A stretch of DNA of 64,000 nt from Trichobilharzia regenti (taxonomy: Eukaryota; Platyhelminthes; Trematoda; Strigeidida; Schistosomatidae): assembly GCA_944472135.2 (NCBI GenBank), contig OX235264.1:88298319-88362318 (forward strand). The letters run 5' to 3'. The notes beneath the pieces are model-generated. The model worked only from the letters and a program-made list of their open reading frames with translations, was not told the DNA's origin and searched no databases. The translations under genes and the position numbers were made by a program. Position 1 is the stretch's first letter; each line of letters starts with the position of its first letter. Of the stretch, positions 10,900-22,137 are shown piece after piece.

Positions 10900-11276
10900 G
10901 AGCCAAAATCAAGGGAATGACGAAGTGTTAAATTATATCTTCACCGCAGCTAACTCGTATCTCACATTCAAACGGTGGCCGTCTCCCATAGATGGAAATT
11001 CGATAGACTGCAACACAAATGGGGCTCTTCATCCCAAGAACCATGAGGATGGTCATATTTAATTACTTTTTACTCGTTACCGCAACCCAAAGCAGAGGCC
11101 TCAGCTGAAGTTATATGTGTGCGGTACACTTGACCAAACCTCAAACGTGACGTGTAGCAGCGGTTGAGGGATGCATGGTGCAAAGCTTAAACCGGCAGTT
11201 AACCAGTGCTCACACATTCACATAGAACATTATAGGTTGCGGTTGCCCATTGGAAAGCAGCAACTACAATTTGACA

Positions 11277-11400
11277 TTTGTCAGCCACGTCTCGTAAATC
11301 GTTAATGCCTAGCTCTTGCTACGCTCGAGCTCACGCTGTTCCTTGAAGTTTCTCAGAAACGCTTAGTAATAACGGACGAAAAAACCAAAACACCAATTGG
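11277..11400 (-). mobile_element. Truncated tandem leader after the copy D 3' LTR
   Basis: Mirror of 3589-3712. It is the same leader as 14857-14979 and breaks off at the same GTGGCTGACA point. The stretch 10900-11276 beyond it mirrors 3713-4089 and holds nothing recognised. Confidence 0.6.
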
Positions 11401-11636
11401 TGACTCGAGGATTCTTTATTGTTACACCAACATATAAATCACGTATGACTAAGGTCTGTGAACAAATATTACAATAATAAATCACAATATTACTTCTGAC
11501 GGTTTACTGCTGACTTCTTTCTGAACAGAGACCGATGAGACGATGACTGTCGTATTGATGCCTCCGCGAAAATTGGGGAAGTTGTGTTTGAGCAAACAAT
11601 CATGAATTGATCGTTCAATCTTAAACTACATTGACA
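11401..11636 (-). repeat. 3' LTR of BEL-like copy D
   Basis: 236 bp, TGTCAATG...GAGTCA, directly after GGGCGGAGAG on the minus strand. Mirror of the copy A LTR. Confidence 0.75.
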
Positions 11637-12994
11637 CTCTCCGCCCACGACCAAAACACGTTGACTTGGATGCCAGTGCGAGAACCTGAGTCACACGGAT
11701 AGAGCTGAAATGAAGAACAAACAGAAAAGCCAACACACCACAAGCATACCCACAGCACAATCTCGCACATCGATGACGACCTGCGCCTTCCAGTTAAAGG
11801 CACCCTCTTGACACATCCTCTTGCAGCACAATCGCCAATTACTAGAATGACTCTTGCATAACGCAACAAGACCATATCAGCACCTCATGATACTCTTCGC
11901 ACATCCTCTTATCTACTCACTACCAATTACCACTGCAATCGCTTGTCACTCATTCCGCCTCAGTTCTAGTAACGGTGACGTATGCGAGCCTCAGTCGTTT
12001 ACACTCTTTCTCCCCGGCGTGTGGGACCGCAGCTAACAATTATCTCCGTATGCGTGTCATTCTCAGCAATAGCCTCCCCGGCGTATACGACCCATCTGCT
12101 GTCCTTAACATCAATCAATTCATTCGCGGATGTAGAAGACTCGAAACAACTTCAGAAGTAATCACGACGAAAGTTTTAACAAGATTATGCAATACAACAA
12201 AGGACGAAAACAACTAGTAAACACAGTGAACCCAAAAACACCAATTGATAGGACACACCACACGTATATACAAACAGTACAAACAAACTCGCAGATCGTG
12301 TCTCGATGGAATTCCTTTGAAGAATCGCAGGACTTATACCAGTACGCCTACAACCCTTCTCAGGCTGACGATTGTAAGTTGTGGAATGTCCGGACACAAA
12401 CAAGATTAACCAACAATTACAATAATTGGAACTCACACAATTATTTAACACAAACACATGTACAATCAACACATCAAATGTTGTGGATTCTGGCACGACA
12501 AACTACCTTTGAAGAACTGTAGGACTTACAGCAGTACGCCTACATTCCTTCTCAGGTTGATGATCCAGGTGGAAGTCGTTCGGACACAAACAGGATTACC
12601 AACAGCTAGATGACAGATGATATCAATTCAGTATATACAATATGAACATATGTACAAAATCACACACCAAGCACATTGGACTGCTCATTGATGCGCTACC
12701 CTTTGAAGAATTGTAGGACTTACAGCAGTACGCCTACAACCCTTCAAAGGTTGACGCTCTAGGTTGGAAAATCGTCGCAGAGTTCATTTGCTGACTTCCT
12801 TCTATCAGCTATATCCTCAAATCCGAACGGTAACACGCTCATGTCATTGTATCGTAGAATATAGATGACGAACAAACATAAGACCTATCTGGTCAACCAA
12901 GCGTAGGCGCAGAGCAATTTACACCAAAGATAATAGCATTCAAACAGTAACTTGAAACCAGAAATGCCTTTATTCGTGCAAGTCAATTTGAAAA

Positions 12995-14806
12995 TTACTC
13001 TCTCGTTTCCACTTGGCTTATCCTCACTAAACTGAGCAATATCTTTCGTCTTTCAAACGCACCAATACTATCATAGTCATTGCACAAGATACTTGAGTTG
13101 ATGGGCGTCTGTTTCATTGTGAATGACAACACCAACGACCACTGATTGATACCAGTTGATGAACTTAGCGGTGGATCAGAAGCTGTTGTTGTTCGGCTTT
13201 CAGAAATTTGTCTAACTGCAAGATTACCACCACTGCTGTCTTTCACTACTAGTTCGGGTTTGGCACTATCATCTGATGATAGTTGGGTTACACACTGATC
13301 AATTACGCTGACGGTCTCACAAGCATCCATTACTTCAGCAACTGCATCTGCATTCAATTCTTCTTCACGTTTTAGTTTTACAGGACGTTTTTTCAACTTA
13401 GCATTAGTTGGGATTCCCCTCATTTCATCATGATCAACCAAAGACAAATCTGCACTATCATGATCATTATCACAATTATTCAATTTACCATCAACTTCAT
13501 CATTTTCAAACTCTTTAATAACAGAAGTAGAGAATTGTGGTTCCTCCTCATAAATCCTTAAAGGTTTTATATCTTTAGTCTGACTAGTAATACTTTGTAA
13601 ACTTGTGGAGTCAGAACTCCACTCTGAAGCAGTAACTCTGTTCTGTGACACTCTATTCAACAATGGCTTACCAGTTGCAACTACAGACTTCTTGACCGCA
13701 CATTTATCGTCACACAATTCGGAGTCAGACCTTGATTTCACATTTAGCTTATCACTGAACTTGCTCACTGGTTTACAGTTCACTTCTGTATGCACTTCTT
13801 GCAAACGTGTAAAACACAACCGTGTTTTTCTTGCATCTTGTAACTTATCTGTTGAGGATGTACTACGAAACCTGTTACACTCACTAAGTCTATATGCATT
13901 ACTAGATATCATGGAGCCTTCTCGATATCCACCTCTCTGAGGCCTATTCGTCATCAATGATTGCGTTTTGCCCTCAGACTGCTCTATTCTAGGGGTGAGA
14001 TGTAATATACTGGCGAACTTGCTCATAGATTGATTGACACTATCTTTTACTAGTTTCAGGATATCATCAAATTTTGGCTCGATACCCTCATCCTCCATAC
14101 GGGAGCTTATCTTCACCCACTTCCTTTGCAGTCGAGTAGGTAGGCGTCTTGCTATTACTTCTAGTATAAAACTCGAGTTGAGGTCACTCATGCAATTCAT
14201 CGAAATCAAGGTATTCTTATAAGTCATAAGATTATCTAGAAACTCAGTAAGCGCCTGGGAGTCATCTTGAAGTTGACTGCCGTTACCTTTGACGGCTTCG
14301 TATACGTTCCTTACAATCATTGAAGGTCTTCCAAACCTTTGACGTAATATGCTCATAGCCTCGTAGTAGCCCTCTTTCGGCTTCATAAACTTACAGCACT
14401 GTATAGCTCTTGCAGCATCTCCAGTGCAATATCTCATCAAATACATCAATTTCATTTCATCAGTTAATAAAAAACCAATCAGCATGATCTCAAACTCCTT
14501 TACAAATTGTAAATAATCAGCTGGGTTTCCATCGAAACACCATGGTTCAAATTTAGGGAGTTTGATGTTCCTATTATCCCTGAACGGCGAAACAGTAACA
14601 TCAACCATGTCATGCTTAACATCAGACACATCGTTACAATTAACAGACAAGTCACCATGACTTACTTTCCTGTTTGCATCCAAGACGCTCTGTCCCTTCT
14701 TTGACCCAGGCATTGTTGAACTTGACCCAATTCCAAAAAGTTCCAGATATTGCTTGTTCAAAGAGGACTTGACCGGCACCAGTAAAGATGAACGGCGACT
14801 ATCCAA
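12995..14806 (-). CDS. Gag-like protein of the BEL/Pao-like element (DUF1759 type)
   Basis: An uninterrupted 603-codon frame. Residues about 82-240 fit the DUF1759 gag domain of Pao/BEL elements: LPKFEPWCFDGNPADYLQF, then YCTGDAARAI, then a helical stretch with LRQRFGRP and LPTRLQRKW. A Cys/His patch near residue 330 (LCFTRLQEVHTEVNC) could be a relic of the zinc knuckle, but the spacing is not canonical. The C-terminal third is polar and Ser/Asp-rich. Start: the Met after the leader at 14806, the first in this frame. The frame ends after VETRE because of a base-count difference from copy B. Its role would be particle assembly; no enzyme domain is present. Confidence 0.8.
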   Translation of the reverse strand: MDSRRSSLLVPVKSSLNKQYLELFGIGSSSTMPGSKKGQSVLDANRKVSHGDLSVNCNDVSDVKHDMVDVTVSPFRDNRNIKLPKFEPWCFDGNPADYLQFVKEFEIMLIGFLLTDEMKLMYLMRYCTGDAARAIQCCKFMKPKEGYYEAMSILRQRFGRPSMIVRNVYEAVKGNGSQLQDDSQALTEFLDNLMTYKNTLISMNCMSDLNSSFILEVIARRLPTRLQRKWVKISSRMEDEGIEPKFDDILKLVKDSVNQSMSKFASILHLTPRIEQSEGKTQSLMTNRPQRGGYREGSMISSNAYRLSECNRFRSTSSTDKLQDARKTRLCFTRLQEVHTEVNCKPVSKFSDKLNVKSRSDSELCDDKCAVKKSVVATGKPLLNRVSQNRVTASEWSSDSTSLQSITSQTKDIKPLRIYEEEPQFSTSVIKEFENDEVDGKLNNCDNDHDSADLSLVDHDEMRGIPTNAKLKKRPVKLKREEELNADAVAEVMDACETVSVIDQCVTQLSSDDSAKPELVVKDSSGGNLAVRQISESRTTTASDPPLSSSTGINQWSLVLSFTMKQTPINSSILCNDYDSIGAFERRKILLSLVRISQVETRE

Positions 14807-14979
14807 ACTTTCACCGACTGTCTGAATCGGCCAGAATCTGTTTCTACCGTCAGAAACTGTCAGCCACGTCTCGTAAATCGTTAATGCCCAGCTCTTGCTA
14901 CGCTCGAGCTCACGCTGTTCCTTGAAGTTTCTCAGAAACGCTTAGTAATAACGGACGAAAAAACCAAAACACCAATTGG

Positions 14980-15215
14980 TGACTCGAGGATTCTTTATTG
15001 TTACACCAACATATAAATCACGTATGACTAAGGTCTGTGAACAAATATTACAATAATAAATCACAATATTACTTCTGACGGTTTACTGCTGACTTCTTTC
15101 TGAACAGAGACCGATGAGACGATGACTGTCGTATTGATGCCTCCGCGAAAATTGGGGAAGTTGTGTTTGAGCAAACAACCATGAATTGATCGTTCAATCT
15201 TCAACTACATTGACA
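14980..15215 (-). repeat. 5' LTR of BEL-like copy D
   Basis: 236 bp, TGTCAATG...GAGTCA on the minus strand, with an AATAAA signal near its 3' end. The leader that follows (GGTGTTTTGGTTTTTTCG) probably includes the primer-binding site; the matching tRNA was not identified. Confidence 0.75.
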
Positions 15216-16214
15216 ACATTCTTAAGTCTGTCGGGTTAGTCACACTCTATTGTGACCAGAGTAGCGTCCCTTAAACATTTCTAACCATGTTATTGCTAGT
15301 TCTTGCTTTCTATCAATACACATTCCATGGCCATGCCCATGCCGCTCTTATTTGAGAGATTGGTCAACATTCAGTTTCATGGCATAAATTAATGTCACTG
15401 AACCAAAGATTTGACAGTGATGTTGGTTTACACACTTGATTGTGAAATATGAAGGGCAATTTTTTTCGCCCCTGCCCGTCTTATCTTGCCTTCAAAGCAC
15501 ATTCGCTTGGTTTTACCTCCTCTGTTTTTGGACCACGGGACTTCATTTGGGGCCCGAATCAGTGAGAACGTTAACTGCAAATATAGCTTCACATTTAAAA
15601 AATATTAAATAAATGTGTATCTTTTGTATGGGCAGCATGGCACCTTACTGGGAGTCATTAAACTGCTTATTACTCTAGCTAGCTTCCTCTTTTCTTCGTA
15701 CTGTGGACCTCAGTTGAGAAAACACCTCTTCGGTGGTCAGCGACTGCTAGCAGCAGCTCCCTAACTATTTTATTCCTCAACTTACCCAGATTTTGTGCGG
15801 CGTATAAGCACCTGACTCTCGTCCCCCACTGAATAGTTTAACCTCTAAGCTCGGTGTGAGGACGTCAGTCGCTATCCTGGTACAAACCTCAAAGGTAACG
15901 ATCCCTTGGTGTAAATCATAGCCGTGGCACTGTCACTGTGAACCAGAGATCGACAAAACTATCACTTCTTAAAATGAAGACGTTCGTAGCGTAAAATTAC
16001 AATCCCGATGTCGAAACATTGACGAATTTGTCACTCATATTGGTGGTTCAGGCATCTTAGCTTACTAAGTACCTGTATCATACTCTCTATAGAGCTGCAA
16101 ATGGAAATTGTGCGGCAAAGTCTCAGAATGCCGTTAGCTTTGCGTAGGCCGATGACACAGCATTGAGAAAGCCGTGCGGAATCGCGTTAAAAGACGCCCT
16201 CGCGAAAGCTCAGT
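15216..16214. other. Unassigned stretch
   Basis: No frame with family features and no clear repeat boundary except ATT-rich sequence near 16200 that starts the next repeat copy. Confidence 0.4.
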
Positions 16215-17215
16215 CATTTCATAATAATATAATTATAATGATGTATATTCTCATATAAACATAAATTTACATGAAAATGCATGCCATTTTTGCAGGCACG
16301 ATCAAGTATGCTATAATGTCAAATCGTAGATTGCCTACAGGTTTGTAATGTTTCAACAGTTAAATATTTGATATATATATATATAATTACACTCATTGTC
16401 TGAACCAGGCCGTATAGTTGTTGAATTGTACAGTTGTCCCCCTGGTTGCACGGGAAAATCGACTTCGTTTCGCTTTCATTCCGTGGTTGTCGGCATACGA
16501 TAACCAACCAATATTGAGGTAAATACAACGCTTACAAGGGATTGAAAGCTGTTTTAGAAAAGTAAAAGTGCTAAGGTGAATCATTAAATTGTAATGAAAT
16601 GGGTAAGTGCAAGTATCACTAATAAATGCATTAATAAAGGAAACTCCCTAGGCTGACAACGTTCATTTACAATGTATAATGCTACACGTATATCTCGTAC
16701 TATCATGATGTCCACTTTTGGTTTTAATACATTTATCCTCAGTTGTGCCAGTTGTTTTTGTTTTATACCTTTTTGTGCATTTAGTGCACAACCGTACCCT
16801 TCAGAGAGTAGGAATGTAATAAGTCATAAAGAGCTGTAAAATGTTAGTTTTAATGGAGTAAAATGAGGATCAAGTAAAGACGTTATTAGAAAATAAATGA
16901 GATAAGACATTTTGAACTGGTGTTTAAAGATCTGACAATGGATAGCAAGTTAATTTATAAGATGCCCCATAAATCCGTGCAGATCCCACATGGTCGCATC
17001 TCAACAATAGGCTGAGCGAATGGTATATATTTAAAGACAGAGGCATGATCTGTCTAGGCGTTCATTATTATCTTTTTCAAGATAAAGATCTAAGCCCTCA
17101 TAAAAATCAGAAATATCTCGAGCCTTCAAATTGCATATTGCTGTTCCTGCAGAATGGGGTGATTCACCTTAGTGACCCCCACCATATCTACTGATCAGCT
17201 AGCACCACCCTCCCT
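16215..17215 (-). repeat. 1-kb non-coding dispersed repeat, copy 3
   Basis: Same orientation as copy 2 and clearly more diverged, with small insertions and deletions (for example near 16600-16850 and 17100). It ends with CTAGCACCACCCTCC at 17215. It lies outside the palindrome, so it is an independent insertion of the family. Confidence 0.8.
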
Positions 17216-20200
17216 ATGTGATCATGCAATTTTCGCTTCTTGTCTGGTCTCTCTTCTATCTCTTATCTAACATATCTTTACTAATACCTTTAGTTTTAAC
17301 GAGTGTGTTAGAGGAATCCAATTAGTTGGTCTGTTGGAATGACTCGGCTTCAACCACAAATAACTCTCATGACTGCTCCGTGGCCACCTAGCTGAAGTTT
17401 GGTCCCACTACCTATTGAGTGTTTAGTCTGTGCCAGCTAGCCTGGTGAGCTGGCTGTTATTATCACTGCTCCAATTGGAGAAGCGAGAATGTAACCCTAA
17501 CAGCCATCCAAGAACATATTTTTCCACGGTTATATGAAACCACTAAGGAGATACCTGATCACACGACAACGCAGCATTCGTGATCATCTTCCCAGAAAAT
17601 TCATTCACTCACCGTGTGTTTTACTGTGTACAGATAAGGAAATTGGTAATTTAAGGTGGGGCGGCTGATGCTAAATAGTATGACAAACTTCTTTGAGCCC
17701 TTAAAATACTGTATGAATGTGGTCTTTATGTGTGTTTACATCCTAACCAGCAATCAGCAGGTCGTCCCTGAATGCTTAGAGAATCTAGGTAGCATTTTGA
17801 ATAATATATGGCATCCACACGAACTCAAAGTTTCAGAATTGGGTGATAATACTGTTTTAGGCCTATTTTCTTCAGCCACTGGAATATCGTGATAAGAATG
17901 AAGTAAGTCGATTCAAGTGAACGTTGAGGCCCCCCGAAGACTATTAGTAAAGACTTGTTTTCATGGTGCCGAGTACCTTCCTGGGATCGTCTGTTTACGA
18001 CTCTGCAGTAACCACAAGGACACCAATCAATTTAATTTTTGTAAGCAGCATGTGCGGTGATTAATCCCACTGACTATCCGAGGGTTTGACAATTCCCTGG
18101 TTTAGAATGCGGCGGCTGTTTTTGGTTTTTCCGCGGTTAATCTCCTTAGGTTAGCGAAAAACGGGGGCAGTGTTTCCTCTTTGGCTTAGTCCTGGATTTC
18201 AGCGTGGTACTGATTACGGCTCTTGCATCAAGACAAGAAGCCTGGACAATATTTCGTATCTTTAACCTAGAATGGGCAGATCTCTTTGGGATTCTTCTCA
18301 GTGGTGCTGCTTGAGACCGAGTTAATCGTCCCTCTATTGTTTATGAGTTAATTTGGTCCAGGCGCATTGGCGTGTGAATTTCGTTGGTTGCAGGCCAAAC
18401 AACTAGTGATAGGAAAAGAACTATCTATCAGATTTGATTTGTATGGGCCTTCACCTTAGCATACGTCGCTGTCTGCTTCGACTGCTGTCTGTAAGCCATA
18501 TCTGTAATGGTGCTTCCACCAGTGGTCTAACGTTGATCAGGAGTTCTGCGATTTTTGGATGTCCATCCTTACTGTTATTGCACACCCGACCTTCTGAGAT
18601 TTAACACTCAGTTTGTGACCACTGTTCGCGTTAGAAGCTAGGATCTTGAACACCCAGTGTCTGTTGAGCACATCCAAAGAGAACTCGCATGCAGACACGC
18701 TTTACTGCAAACTCTTCCACTGATGTCGCCCGCCAGCTGTTGCTGGTGGTGCAGGGATGGTGTTGGGTATCTATCTCCCAAGTCCTCCCTTGGAAGAAGC
18801 GTTGTGTTCTCCGGTTTTCAAACAAAAGGGGCATTCGGTCTCTTCGCATCTACAAAATGCATGTGTGCTTGGGTGTGGGTGGAGTGTGACTTTCCTCACC
18901 TCCTGGCTGGTCTCGTAGGATGTGTGAGAACACACATCTTTATACCCGTTTGTCTCAGATTAAATCCTTTGAGGGTCTAAACAGTGTTCTATTCGAGAAA
19001 GCCATACTCCCAGATGTATCGATGAGGTTAGAGTATTCTGATTTTGGTGGTTACTAAATAAATATAACTCATCAAAGAGGGATTTTGAAGTCAAATTCTA
19101 TGGGTGGTTAGTGAGATGTTATAGGGAATAGGAACCAAAACAATGGGGCGTACGAAAAAACGATCCGAGAAAAAAACCAAGAAAAAAATTATGGATTATA
19201 GTTGATTACAACGCAACCAAAGGCATGCTGTTAGACCATCAGGTTCACCAACTTAGTAACTGTTCTCTTTGCCAAAAAATGCCTAGACTGTTGATTGATA
19301 GTCAGCACTGATGCAGAATTCAATCTTAAGTTTGAAAAATTATTCTTGAAAGCACAGTAGTAGGCAAGAGAAGCACAGAAGCCTGGCCAAACACATGGAA
19401 TCGCATTCATCATTCAATATTGTTCGACAGATGGAGAGAGCCTCGTGAATCACAAATGCGATACAGTTGCTGCTTACTTATTACTCTCAGCCCCTAATCC
19501 TCATTCTCTTGGACGGTTACATGCAGGAACTTTATGGTTTCATGTTTGGCACACATCTTACATGATAAGAAAGTTGTTAAGTGTTGAAGCATCAACTTAC
19601 TGCAGAGCCAATAAGTGGCCCTTTTGTATCCCTCCTATCTTTAATATATTGTCGTCAGTGTCTCTTTTAACTTTCAGTTCATTTTCACAGTTAAAGGTTA
19701 TTGCTATTGCCATTACCTTAGAAGTTACACAGTTATTTAATTGTATCTACTCTTATTATGTGGTGTGAGGGGAAAGTTAAGCGCAGTATTGTAATAAATG
19801 GTTAGAGTCCCTCTTTCTATCAAAGTACTGTGACAGAAACCTATTATTATTTTTTTTGACTACCAGGCTCTATTCCAGATTTGTAATGTATACTGAAGTG
19901 GCTACACGCGTGACATAGTGGCTATGCTCTGGCATCTCAGAAGAAACTCCATAATGCTGGGGGAACACAGAAGCTGCAGCAAGAACGGTGGAAGGCTCTA
20001 ATGCCCAATCGTATGTCTTATGACAGGATTCGAATGTGTAGTAATGACGCATAATATATCACTTCGTCCTTTACATCCTGATAGAGAATCAGTAATTTTG
20101 ATTGAAAGGTACATCAAAAGATTTATCTCTATATGGTGATGTATTTAAAAAAGCAGCAGCTTAGGTTGGTGTGAATTCTTTAGCAACCAGAATTTGTAGG

Positions 20201-20737
20201 ACGTGAAATCCAATACGTGGAAGTTCCCGTGACACCTTAGAAAGGCACCTTCAAACGGCGTCCGAACATATATGTAAATCCGAGCGCTGCCAAAGGTACT
20301 CTCACTTCTACTGAAATCCCGTTATTATTGTGCAAAAAGACAATGATTACTACAGCAGAATGTCCTTTTGGTGTTTTGAAGTTTAATAGCACAAAAATAA
20401 CCACCTTTTCTCTTCAGAAATATTTTACTCACCGACATACCTGTCAATCGAATAGGGCAAAGCCAAACCGTCATAGCTAAAACATCATTGGCCTTGAACA
20501 GCCAATCAAGATTCGGATGCAAAAAAATCGCATAATCGTTGAAATATATTTTGAACATGATATTGCACCGTATAGTCTAAGCTTATATGTTTTGAGAATG
20601 TTTCTCAGTCAACAAACAGACGATCTATAGAGAAATCGAACCATGCACAATATATACATTCACCCAGGTGACTGTGGGTCAGGGCACTTCGAAATCCATT
20701 GATGCTCTTGACACCTATTTTTCAACCTACTCCTAAC
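17216..20737. other. Unassigned non-coding stretch
   Basis: Short open frames (17656-17892, 18657-18980, 19445-19768) show no domain, no conserved motif and no convincing splice structure. No gene is called. Confidence 0.4.
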
Positions 20738-20815
20738 CCTAATTCCAGTGCTAACTCCTAGCCCTAGTTTTAATCATAAATTTCACCATAACTCTATATC
20801 CTAACCCGTAATCTA
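20738..20815 (-). repeat. Degenerate telomere-like block, CCCTAA orientation
   Basis: About a dozen diverged hexamers with CTAACCCTAATT, TAGCCCTAG and CTAACCCGTAA stretches. The unit is the complement of TTAGGG, the usual metazoan and trematode telomere unit. Confidence 0.6.
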
Positions 20816-21199
20816 AAAAGCCAAAGTCCTTCCTAACAGTACAGGTTTGTAAAAAAGTCCCTTTTCAATAAATAGAACACTGTGTGTATCCTTTCCAAGT
20901 TCAAAAGGCAAATATGACTTTGTGTGCTACTTGATAGCACTCCTCGTATCTAATTATCTTTTGAAGGTCAAGTCTGAAGGGCATTGACCTTAACTATGAT
21001 CCTGTAACTTCTCAAATAGGGCGAATTTCAACATCAGCGTCCCAGGAGTGCGAACGCTTCAATGACCTTGAACGCATGCTAGTCGTTGGCTAACGGCACT
21101 TATTATTATCATAGCTAAAAAATCGACGCTATTCATCAAATAAGGAGCAAGTTTCACCCAGATAACACGTTTAATTACTGTTTGGACAATGGGTTAATA

Positions 21200-21375
21200 T
21201 CTCGTTAAGGTTAGGATAAGGGTTAAGTTAAGTATTGGGGTTAGGGTTGGAGTTGCGATCATAATTGGGATTAGGTTTAGGTTTACGGCGGGATAAGGAT
21301 TGTCATTAGGGTTAGGATTAGGGTTAGGGTTAGTGTTAAGTTTAGGGTTAGGGTCAGGATTAAAATTGGGGCTGC
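21200..21375 (+). repeat. Degenerate telomere-like block, TTAGGG orientation
   Basis: Many diverged hexamers, best preserved at 21307-21355 (AGGGTTAGGATTAGGGTTAG). Its orientation is opposite to the block at 20738, with about 385 bp between. The 78-codon Asn/Pro-rich frame at 21194-21430 (minus) is only the translation of this repeat. Confidence 0.8.
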
Positions 21376-21929
21376 GATCAGGGATAGATTTGTAGTTAAT
21401 GTTGTTTGTTTTAATTTGATTTATCCTCATTTCCCTTGTATGTAGTCGTCGATCCTCTTACTGAAACCACAGTAGTTTAACTTACGGCTTTGGAGAGGAC
21501 TGCACAGTAAGAGAAGAGAGATGAACGAGTCACAAAACAGCACATCTTCAGTCACTTTGGTGAATACATCTACGGAAACTAGTCCAACTTAGCAACTGAT
21601 AATCTTCATCATAACTGGGACGTATTTTTTTAAATCACGTCAGGGAAATATAATTTTTTAATATGTTTTCATGCATTTTCTTGTGAATATACATCATTTT
21701 TTGTTCAAAAATTCCTCATTTTTATGATTGGTCAGCTGTAGGTCACTCGTGCGTTCGCATCCCTTGGGACCCTATTGTAGAACTTTGAAGGCCATTGACT
21801 TTAGCTATGATTCTGTAACTTCTCCTCAATTAGATTGTTGGCTTATTATTTCTGATAAGGAAAGTTGAAGTTGGTCTCCACAGCCAATTAATATTGAGCA
21901 GATATCTCACCTTGTAATTTTCTCTAAAA

Positions 21930-22137
21930 ATGACCTTGACAGTTAAAGCGATTCAGTCTGTTCGCAGGTTGTCGAGCGTTGCAATGTTAGTGAGAGAAGG
22001 TCTTGCGGAGATCGCACTTCCGGACAGTGTGTTTTACAATCCTGTTCAGGAATTCAATAGGGACATTACTGTTGCTATGCTAAGTCAATTCGGCAAAATG
22101 CATAGGAAAGAATCCTTGTTGAAGAAGCAAGTGGATG
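21930..22137 (+). CDS. TRMT1: TRMT1 exon 1
   Basis: Start ATG at 21930, ends in phase 1 at a GTATGT donor. The 42-bp intron that follows (22138-22179) is tiny. The alternative acceptor at 22201 was refused because it breaks the frame. Confidence 0.88.

Larger units (their letters stand above)
7829..12857 (-). repeat. Right arm of the giant inverted repeat
   Basis: Reverse complement of 2132-7548 at very high identity; it contains BEL-like copy C, a 1-kb repeat copy, a LINE fragment and the 3' part of copy D. A 280-bp spacer (7549-7828) separates the arms and carries a stretch of the gag frame of copy B. The right arm is shorter because one tandem-repeat block has one unit instead of three. 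Confidence 0.93.
11401..15215 (-). mobile_element. Non-autonomous BEL/Pao-like LTR retrotransposon, copy D
   Basis: A 3.8-kb minus-strand element. 5' LTR 14980-15215; leader to 14807; one gag-like frame 14806-12995; 3' region with the three-unit tandem repeat (about 12299-12757); purine tract; 3' LTR 11401-11636. No protease, reverse transcriptase, RNase H or integrase is present, so it would need enzymes in trans. The two LTRs differ at only a few places (for example TTGAAG versus TTTAAG near the start), so the insertion is young. The 3' LTR is followed by leader sequence (11277-11400), not by host flank. Confidence 0.8.

Noticed and set aside
17656..17892. 78-codon plus-strand frame
   Set aside because: No family motif, no splice context and no repeat partner that would support coding.
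18657..18980. 107-codon Cys/Leu-rich frame
   Set aside because: Low-complexity hydrophobic composition and overlapping frames on both strands; no recognisable domain.
19445..19768. 107-codon plus-strand frame upstream of TRMT1
   Set aside because: No family features and no splice signals joining it to TRMT1.
21194..21430. Asn/Pro-rich minus-strand frame
   Set aside because: It is the translation of degenerate TTAGGG repeats.
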